Assembly: GCF_000712075.1 (NCBI RefSeq)
Contig: NZ_JONW01000005.1
Span: 749,001-813,000, forward strand
From: Caulobacter sp. UNC358MFTsu5.1
GTDB taxonomy: Bacteria; Pseudomonadota; Alphaproteobacteria; Caulobacterales; Caulobacteraceae
Reading direction: 5' to 3'
Length of the DNA: 64,000 bases
The position numbers and the translations under genes were made by a program. The notes under the pieces are model-generated. The model was not told where the DNA came from. It saw only the letters and a program-made list of their open reading frames with translations, and ran no database searches. This document shows, piece by piece, positions 58,012 through 64,000 of the stretch; position 1 is the first letter of the stretch, and each line of letters begins with the position of its first letter.

Positions 58012-59514
58012 ATGAAGCGGCTGGTCGGCGTGATCCTGGGCGGCTGCGCCCTTTTCCTGGCGGCCGGGGCCCAGGCCGCGCCGACCGCTCCGCTCTCTCC
58101 CCTCGACCACGGCCTGCGCCCCAGCGTGCTGGCGGCCGGCCAGGCGCCGCCGGGCTGGTCGCTGGCCGAGCGCATGGCCTTCCACAAGGTGCCGGGCGTG
58201 GCCATCGCGGTGGTCCGCGACGGCAAGGTCGTGGCCGTCGCCGGCTATGGCCTGCGCGAAGCCGGCACCGCCGACAGGGTCGACGCCGACACCCTGTTCT
58301 CGGTGGGATCGATCAGCAAGGTGGCGACCGCCACGACCACCCTGCGCCTGGCGGTCGCCGGCCGGCTGGACCTGGACCGCGATGTCGACGACTACCTGAA
58401 ACGCTGGAAACTGCCCGCCTCGGACGCGGTCCCGGACCCGGCGGTCAGCCTGCGCATGCTGATGTCCCACACCTCGGGCCTGGGCGTGCACGGCTTCGCC
58501 GACTACCAGCCCGCCGAGCCGCTGCCGACCCTGGTCCAGGTGCTGGACGGCCGGAAGCCGGCCAAGAACGAGGCCGTGCGGTTCAAGACCGCCCCCGGCC
58601 GGGTCAGCGACTATTCGGGCGGCGGCGTCACCGTGGAGCAGGCGACGATCGAGGACGCCACGGGCCAGCCGCTGGCCGCCTTGGCGCGAACGCAAGTGTT
58701 CGGCCCCCTGGGCATGACCCGCAGCACCTTCGAGGGCCCCCAGTCGGCCGCGCAGGGCAACATCGCCAAGGCGCATGGCGGCGACGGCGTCGTCCGGGCC
58801 GCGCCGCGCGGCTGGGAAAGCTTCGCCGAGGCCGGGGCCTCGGGCCTGTGGACCAGCGCCAACGACCTGGGCCGGCTGGTCGGCGGCCTGATCGAAAGCT
58901 ACCAGGGACGTTCGGACTTCCTGCCCCAGCCCCTGGCGACCGCCATGCTGACCGAGGTATCGCCCGGCCCGTTCGGCCTGGGGCCGCGCCTGGGCGGGGC
59001 CGGACCCGGCCGCTACTTCTTCCACCTGGGCGCCAACGAAAGCTACCTGGCTTTCCTGGAGGGCTATCCCGAGACCGGCGACGGCTTCGTGATCCTGACC
59101 AACGGCGCCAACGGCCTGGCCCTGATCGCCGAGGTGCGCAACGCCTTCTCCGACGCCGTGGGCCAGGGCGCCCACCCGCCGCTGCGCACGATCAAGCCCC
59201 GCCTGCCGCCCGCGGCCGACCTGGCCGGCGACTACCGCCTCGACCCCGCCGTGCCGATGGACGTCCGCCGGGCCCTGGCCGACAGCTTCGAATACGACGC
59301 CCTGAAGTTCACCGTGGCCGGCGACGGCGTCGAGATGACCCTGCCCGGCCAGGACAAGCCCGCGCCGCTGCTGACCCTGGGCCCCGCCCAGTTCGCGCAG
59401 TCGGGCCTCTACGTCTTCACCTTCGAGTTCCGCCGCGACGCCTTCGGCAAGGTGCGGGGCGTGACGGTGGCCATGCCCGAGACCGGCTCGACGGCCTACT
59501 ATGTCCGAGAGTGA
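58012..59514 (+). CDS. Exported serine hydrolase, beta-lactamase/esterase class C fold
   Basis: A 500-residue periplasmic protein. The signal peptide (MKRLVGVILGGCALFLAAGAQAA) precedes a class C beta-lactamase-type domain with SVGSISKVATA (SxxK nucleophile), SDYSGGG (Tyr of the YxN-like motif) and FHLGANESY (HxG-type). A C-terminal lipocalin-like extension ends the protein. Proteins of this kind are usually esterases or peptidases, and beta-lactam hydrolysis cannot be assumed. Confidence 0.87.
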   Translation: MKRLVGVILGGCALFLAAGAQAAPTAPLSPLDHGLRPSVLAAGQAPPGWSLAERMAFHKVPGVAIAVVRDGKVVAVAGYGLREAGTADRVDADTLFSVGSISKVATATTTLRLAVAGRLDLDRDVDDYLKRWKLPASDAVPDPAVSLRMLMSHTSGLGVHGFADYQPAEPLPTLVQVLDGRKPAKNEAVRFKTAPGRVSDYSGGGVTVEQATIEDATGQPLAALARTQVFGPLGMTRSTFEGPQSAAQGNIAKAHGGDGVVRAAPRGWESFAEAGASGLWTSANDLGRLVGGLIESYQGRSDFLPQPLATAMLTEVSPGPFGLGPRLGGAGPGRYFFHLGANESYLAFLEGYPETGDGFVILTNGANGLALIAEVRNAFSDAVGQGAHPPLRTIKPRLPPAADLAGDYRLDPAVPMDVRRALADSFEYDALKFTVAGDGVEMTLPGQDKPAPLLTLGPAQFAQSGLYVFTFEFRRDAFGKVRGVTVAMPETGSTAYYVRE

Positions 59515-59569
59515 CGAAGCGCGGATTTGTTCTTGAAAAGTTCCATATGATCGGGCCAAGCTCCGCCCC

Positions 59570-60154
59570 ATGACCGAGATCCATCGCTGCACCTGGCGCG
59601 GCATGAACGGGGACCCGTTCTACGAGGCCTATCACGACACCGAATGGGGCGTGCCGGAGTACGACTCCCGCGCCCTGTGGGAGAAGCTGGTGCTGGACGG
59701 GTTCCAGGCCGGGCTGTCGTGGATCACCATCCTGCGCAAGCGCGAGGCCTTCCGCGCCGCCTTCGCCAATTTCGATCCGGACAGGGTGGCCCGCTTCGGC
59801 GACGCCGACCGCGCCCGGCTGATGGCCGACGCCGGCATCATCCGCTCGAACGGCAAGATCGACGCGACGATCGCCGGGGCCCGGATCTATTGCGACATGC
59901 GCGAGCGGGGCGAGGACTTCTCCGAGCTGCTGTGGGGCATGACGGGCGGCAAGCCGGTGCAGAACCACTGGCAGGGCGGCGACGTCCCGGCCCAGACGCC
60001 CCTGGCCGTCGACATGGCCAAGATGCTGAAGGCCAAGGGCTTCAAATATTGCGGCCCGGTGATCGTCTACGCCTTCATGCAGGCCACGGGCCTGGTCAAC
60101 GACCACCTCGTCGGCTGCTTCCGCCACGAGGAATGCCGCAAGCTGGCGCGGTAG
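59570..60154 (+). CDS. tag: DNA-3-methyladenine glycosylase I
   Basis: A 194-residue base-excision repair glycosylase that removes 3-methyladenine. It has the zinc and base-pocket residues in HRCTWRG, FYEAYHDTEWGVPEYDSRALWEKLVLDGFQAGLSW, RLMADAGIIRSNGKI and GPVIVYAFMQATGLVNDHLVGCFRH, matching Tag along its whole length. It follows the serine hydrolase gene after 55 bp and is followed by a family F repeat. Confidence 0.94.
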   Translation: MTEIHRCTWRGMNGDPFYEAYHDTEWGVPEYDSRALWEKLVLDGFQAGLSWITILRKREAFRAAFANFDPDRVARFGDADRARLMADAGIIRSNGKIDATIAGARIYCDMRERGEDFSELLWGMTGGKPVQNHWQGGDVPAQTPLAVDMAKMLKAKGFKYCGPVIVYAFMQATGLVNDHLVGCFRHEECRKLAR

Positions 60155-60163
60155 GGACATCGC

Positions 60164-60284
60164 TTTTCCCTCCCCTTTATGGGGAGGGGGGACCAGCGAA
60201 GCTGGTGGGTGGGGCCTGCTGGCGCATCAAACCCCACCCGACCCTGGTTCCGCCAGAGCCACCCTCCCCACGAGGAGGAGGGAA
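60164..60284. repeat. CCCTCCCC-bounded intergenic element (family F)
   Basis: An element of about 120 bp between tag and the glycerophosphodiesterase gene. It opens TTCCCTCCCCTTTATGGGGA and closes with CCCTCCCC and GGAGGGAA, with an inner GGGTGGGG / CCCCACCC pairing and an ACCAGCGAAGCTGGT hairpin. Confidence 0.65.
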
Positions 60285-60375
60285 GGACGCCGAGACTCTC
60301 GTCACGGTCCTGTCAGCCTTCCGACGCTCCACTGTTGCGGGAATCAGCCATTCGGGCGCAGTGGGGAGCTTCACC

Positions 60376-61368
60376 ATGCGCCTTGCCCGTTTCACATCCC
60401 GACGCCTCGCGGCGCTCACGGCGACGCTGGTCGCCGCCACGGCCGGACCGGTTGTGGCTCAGCCGGCCGACGACCTGCGCGACCGTCTCTACGACTGGTC
60501 GGACGGGGTGCTGGTGGTGGCGCACCGGGCCTGCCACGCCCCCGCGCCCTCGCGCGGCATGCCCAAGGCCGTGCCGGAGAACTCGCTGGCGGCGCTGGAC
60601 CGCTGCGTGGCCCTGGGCGTCGACATGGTCGAGATCGACATCCGCCGCACGGCCGACGGGGCGCTGGTGCTGATGCACGACCCCACCGTCGACCGCACCA
60701 CGAACGGCCGCGGCCGGGTGTCCGACCTGACCCTGGCCCAGGTCCAGGCGCTGCGCCTGGACGCGCCGGGCGGCGGGCCGACCGAGGCGCCGCCTACCCT
60801 CGAGGCGTTCCTGGCCCGGGCCCAGGGCCGCATCCTGATCAATCTGGACGTCAAGGAGCCGATCGCCGAGCAGGTGGCCCAGGTCGTCCTGGCCAGCGAG
60901 ACCGCCGGCCAGGTGCTGGTCAAGGCGCGGCCCGAGGCCGGCGCCGCGCCCATGGCCGACCTGCCGCCCTATCGCAGCCTGGCCTTCATGCCGATGGTCG
61001 GGGCCGTGGGCGGGCGCGCCCTGGGCGATCCAGCCGGGATCGCCGCCCTGCAGGTGCTGGCCGAGAACCGCGTCCCGGCCATCGAGCTGTGCGACCTGCG
61101 GCGCTCGGAGTTCAAGGCGGTGCGGGCCCAGGCGCGGCTGGCGCGGGTGCGGCTGTGGAGCAACGCCCTGGCCCGCAAGGGACTGAAGGGCGTCTGGGCC
61201 CGGGCCTGGGCCGGCGGGGCGGCGGCCGACGGACGCCACACCTGGCGGCGGCTGATCGACGACGGCGTCAGCGTCATCCAGACCAACCGCCCGGCGGCCC
61301 TGCTCGACTATCTCGACGCCCGGGGCCTGCGCGGCAACGCCCCGCCGGTCGTCAACGCGGCGCTGTAG
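60376..61368 (+). CDS. Glycerophosphodiester phosphodiesterase
   Basis: A 330-residue exported GDPD enzyme that splits glycerophosphodiesters to glycerol-3-phosphate and an alcohol. The signal peptide ([20 protein letters not shown]...VVAQ) is followed by the catalytic VAHRACHAP, the metal pair in [25 protein letters not shown] and INLDVKEP. The lid between HR and the Glu is longer than in the shortest members. GGGGAG precedes the ATG. Confidence 0.9.
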   Translation: MRLARFTSRRLAALTATLVAATAGPVVAQPADDLRDRLYDWSDGVLVVAHRACHAPAPSRGMPKAVPENSLAALDRCVALGVDMVEIDIRRTADGALVLMHDPTVDRTTNGRGRVSDLTLAQVQALRLDAPGGGPTEAPPTLEAFLARAQGRILINLDVKEPIAEQVAQVVLASETAGQVLVKARPEAGAAPMADLPPYRSLAFMPMVGAVGGRALGDPAGIAALQVLAENRVPAIELCDLRRSEFKAVRAQARLARVRLWSNALARKGLKGVWARAWAGGAAADGRHTWRRLIDDGVSVIQTNRPAALLDYLDARGLRGNAPPVVNAAL

Positions 61369-61414
61369 ACGTCGGACCTTTTCGCGACCGCCCGAAACGG
61401 ATTATGAGCGGGGC

Positions 61415-62086
61415 GTGACCAAGTCCTCCGCCCTCGCCCGAACCGGCCCCGACATGATGCTGGAGGCCGCCTGCGGCCCCGGCCACGTGTGCGGCGTGGA
61501 CGAGGCCGGGCGCGGGCCGTGGGCCGGGCCGGTCAGCGCCGCGGCGGTGATCCTGGACCCGACGCGCATCCCCGCCGGCCTCAACGACTCCAAGAAGCTG
61601 ACCGCCAAGGCGCGCGCGGCGCTGGAGATCGAGATCAAGTCGGTGGCGGTCGCCTGGTGCGTGGGCCTGGCCAGCGTCGAGGAGATCGAGGAACTGAACA
61701 TCCTGCACGCCGCCGGCCTGGCCATGCGGCGCGCGGTCGAGGGCCTGGGGGTGACGCCCAGCTTTGCCCTGGTCGACGGCAACTACCGCTTCCCCCTGCC
61801 CTGCGAGGTCAAGACGGTGGTCAAGGGCGACAGCCTGTCGTGCTCGATCGCCGCCGCCTCGATCCTGGCCAAGGAGGCCCGCGACCGGATCATGGTCGAG
61901 ATGGACGGCGTCTATCCCGGCTACGGCTTCGCCGGCCACAAGGGCTACCACGCCGCGATCCACGTCGAGGGCCTGCGCCGCCTGGGCCCCTCGCCGATCC
62001 ACCGGATGAGCTGGGCGCCGGTCAAGCTGGCCCTGGCGGGGGATCTGCTGGACGGCGCGGCGTTCGAGGACGGGTTGGAGGGGTAG
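61415..62086 (+). CDS. rnhB: Ribonuclease HII
   Basis: A 223-residue RNase HII that cuts RNA in RNA-DNA hybrids and single ribonucleotides in DNA. The [14 protein letters not shown] motif (first Asp-Glu), [19 protein letters not shown] and the last acidic residue region ([13 protein letters not shown]) are intact. The start is GTG at 61415. It precedes ccrM in the same direction, as in Caulobacter; a family C repeat and the ccrM promoter lie between them. Confidence 0.93.
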   Translation: MTKSSALARTGPDMMLEAACGPGHVCGVDEAGRGPWAGPVSAAAVILDPTRIPAGLNDSKKLTAKARAALEIEIKSVAVAWCVGLASVEEIEELNILHAAGLAMRRAVEGLGVTPSFALVDGNYRFPLPCEVKTVVKGDSLSCSIAAASILAKEARDRIMVEMDGVYPGYGFAGHKGYHAAIHVEGLRRLGPSPIHRMSWAPVKLALAGDLLDGAAFEDGLEG

Positions 62087-62112
62087 GGCCCTTCTCCGCC
62101 ATCCTTTCGCCC

Positions 62113-62249
62113 GTCATCCTCGGACTTGTTCCGAGGACCCCTGTGTCCGCCCCCCCTGTCCATGCAAGCTGGGGCGCAGCAGCGGCGCTCTCCTCGGCCG
62201 TCGGCAACATAGCTGAACGAGGGGTCCTCGGAACAAGTCCGAGGATGAC
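62113..62249. repeat. Intergenic palindromic repeat, family C (copy 2)
   Basis: A 137-bp element with perfect 30-bp arms at 62113-62142 and 62220-62249 (opening GTCATCCTCGGACTTGTTCC). It differs from copy 1 at two inner stem positions, but both arms changed together so pairing is kept. It lies between rnhB and the ccrM promoter. Confidence 0.85.
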
Positions 62250-62282
62250 GGCGAGAATGTTCTTGAATTCAATCAAGAGCTT

Positions 62283-62378
62283 GAGTCCGGCCAGACTCAA
62301 ATCCACAACCAAAGGCTGGGTTAACAAGCGGGTAACCACGTCCCTCAACACACTATTTACTAGCTAGACTCATGATTC
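62283..62378. promoter_or_regulatory. Cluster of four GANTC sites upstream of ccrM
   Basis: GAGTC at 62283, GACTC at 62294, GACTC at 62367 and GATTC at 62374. CcrM methylates GANTC, and in Caulobacter crescentus two such sites in the ccrM leader take part in controlling its expression. The pair at 62367 and 62374 corresponds in position to those, 29-40 bases before the start codon. Confidence 0.75.
62321..62336. promoter_or_regulatory. Candidate CtrA box upstream of ccrM
   Basis: TTAA-CAAGCGG-GTAAC fits the CtrA consensus TTAA-N7-TTAA with one changed base in the second half-site. It is 70-86 bases upstream of the ccrM start, where CtrA would bind at the -35 region to switch the gene on late in the cell cycle, as known in Caulobacter. 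Confidence 0.6.
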
Positions 62379-62394
62379 CGCTCAGTGTTTTTGA

Positions 62395-63483
<1,089 letters not shown>

Positions 63484-63490
63484 CCGCCGC

Positions 63491-64000
63491 TCAGGCCTTT
63501 CCTCCCTGGCGCTTCACCGCGCGCAGATAGGCCTCCTGCCAATAGTCGCCGCCGACGTGGTCGACCCTGTCGACCCGCCAGAAGCCGAACTCGTTGACGG
63601 CGTAGGCGGGCTCGAAATAGCGCAGGCTCGTCGCGTCCTCGATCGAGTACACAAGGTTGTACATGACCTGGAAGACCTTGTCGGACAGGCGCACGGCCAG
63701 CAGGGCGTGGCCTTCGGGCGGGCGGGTCAGCAGGGTCATGCCCATGACCAGGAACAGGTTCTCGCGCGCGTATTTCAGCCGCTTCAGCCCCCAGCGCTTG
63801 ACCAGGGCGATGTCCTCGCAATCGCCGCCCTCCTTCAGGGTCGTGTACGCCTCGGCCCACACGTCTTCCGGCCCGTCCTTCCTCCTGGCGACGTTCGCGT
63901 TGACATAGGTGTTGACCGCCTTGAGCTGATCCATCTGCGACAGGTTCTTCGCCGCCAGCTGGTCAAGAAATTCCCGGTATTTCCGGATCGGCCGCTCATT
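63491..64000 (-). CDS. Transglutaminase-like cysteine protease (BTLCP), 5' part outside window
   Basis: The visible C-terminal ~169 residues belong to a bacterial transglutaminase-like cysteine protease. The catalytic Cys lies in KEGGDCEDIALVKRW, His in EGHALLAVR and the third residue near the VYSIEDATSLRYF segment. Family members are periplasmic, and the signal would lie beyond base 64000. The frame is open to the right edge, and an internal ATG at 63934 is probably not the start. It is convergent with ccrM, with only seven bases between the stops. Confidence 0.85.
   Translation of the reverse strand, partial: NERPIRKYREFLDQLAAKNLSQMDQLKAVNTYVNANVARRKDGPEDVWAEAYTTLKEGGDCEDIALVKRWGLKRLKYARENLFLVMGMTLLTRPPEGHALLAVRLSDKVFQVMYNLVYSIEDATSLRYFEPAYAVNEFGFWRVDRVDHVGGDYWQEAYLRAVKRQGGKA

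Noticed and set aside
58012..59514. Antibiotic resistance beta-lactamase
   Set aside because: The SxxK-type fold is shared by many esterases and peptidases. The long C-terminal domain and lack of resistance context do not support a resistance call.

Overview
The window is very GC-rich alphaproteobacterial chromosome, almost certainly from a Caulobacter species or a close relative in the Caulobacteraceae. The best markers are a 358-residue CcrM-type GANTC methyltransferase next to rnhB, with GANTC sites and a CtrA-like half-site pair in its promoter. A Caulobacter-like flagellar hook protein with a sigma-54-type promoter, a large TonB-dependent receptor and a periplasmic LprI-repeat protein fit the same assignment. 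Genes are densely packed on both strands. I see no insertion sequence, prophage, CRISPR array, tRNA or rRNA. The SDR gene at the left edge and the transglutaminase-like protease gene at the right edge are both cut by the window.

Layout. 1-5.0 kb: SDR, SleB-type wall hydrolase, small lipoprotein, a PadR/HAAS membrane-protein pair with a palindromic operator, and a secreted triple-LprI protein. 5.0-11.1 kb: a membrane histidine kinase, then a ClC anion channel divergent from a MarR-HPP pair around a 17-bp palindrome, then MarC. 11.2-13.8 kb: a secreted hypothetical protein, DUF1801 and GFA proteins. 13.9-18.8 kb: a lysine-catabolism cluster (Lrp regulator, D-2-hydroxyglutarate dehydrogenase, aminoadipate-semialdehyde dehydrogenase, HglS-type 2-oxoadipate decarboxylase) with 22-bp-phased repeats in the Lrp/dehydrogenase intergenic region. 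18.8-23.2 kb: a kinase with an ethylene-receptor-like sensor plus a single-domain response regulator, then WrbA, pirin and LysR. 23.4-30.5 kb: a small membrane protein, SelO, a TonB-dependent receptor and an M28 membrane peptidase. 30.7-35.7 kb: feruloyl-CoA synthase-like enzyme, aldehyde dehydrogenase, NUDIX hydrolase and S1/P1 nuclease. 35.8-39.7 kb: FolM-like reductase and FolB, small membrane proteins including a DUF4870 tandem, and a TPR protein. 39.7-45.2 kb: flgE, ilvE, and a MarR/response regulator/kinase operon. 45.2-51.9 kb: a ThDP enzyme, a YhhN protein, a second feruloyl-CoA synthase paralogue, and an ECF42-type sigma factor with two DGPF (YCII) proteins. 52.1-64 kb: dihydroorotase-like protein, prolyl aminopeptidase, Cys-rich lipoprotein, GT9 transferase, an LMW-phosphatase-like protein without its Cys, YgfZ, a serine hydrolase, Tag, a glycerophosphodiesterase, RnhB, CcrM and a cysteine protease.

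Intergenic DNA is rich in palindromic repeats of several families. The first three families are: (A) GTTGTCATCCCGG-bounded elements; (B) CCGCTCATCCCGG-bounded elements; (C/D) GTCATCC(T/C)CGGG-bounded elements with 30-bp arms. The remaining two are: (E) small GGGGACA...TGTCCCC hairpins; (F) CCCTCCCC-type and CTTGCCCCC-bounded elements. Most lie between convergent genes, and some intrude into coding ends and supply stop codons.

The observations most worth following are: identical TGTCGA-N17-CGTC motifs in front of both DGPF genes of the ECF42 locus; the ETR1-like ethylene-binding signature with exact residue spacing in a bacterial kinase; the phased Lrp repeats beside the lysine/2-oxoadipate genes; the Cys-to-Ser LMW-phosphatase homologue; and the nested palindromic array at 30.5-30.76 kb.
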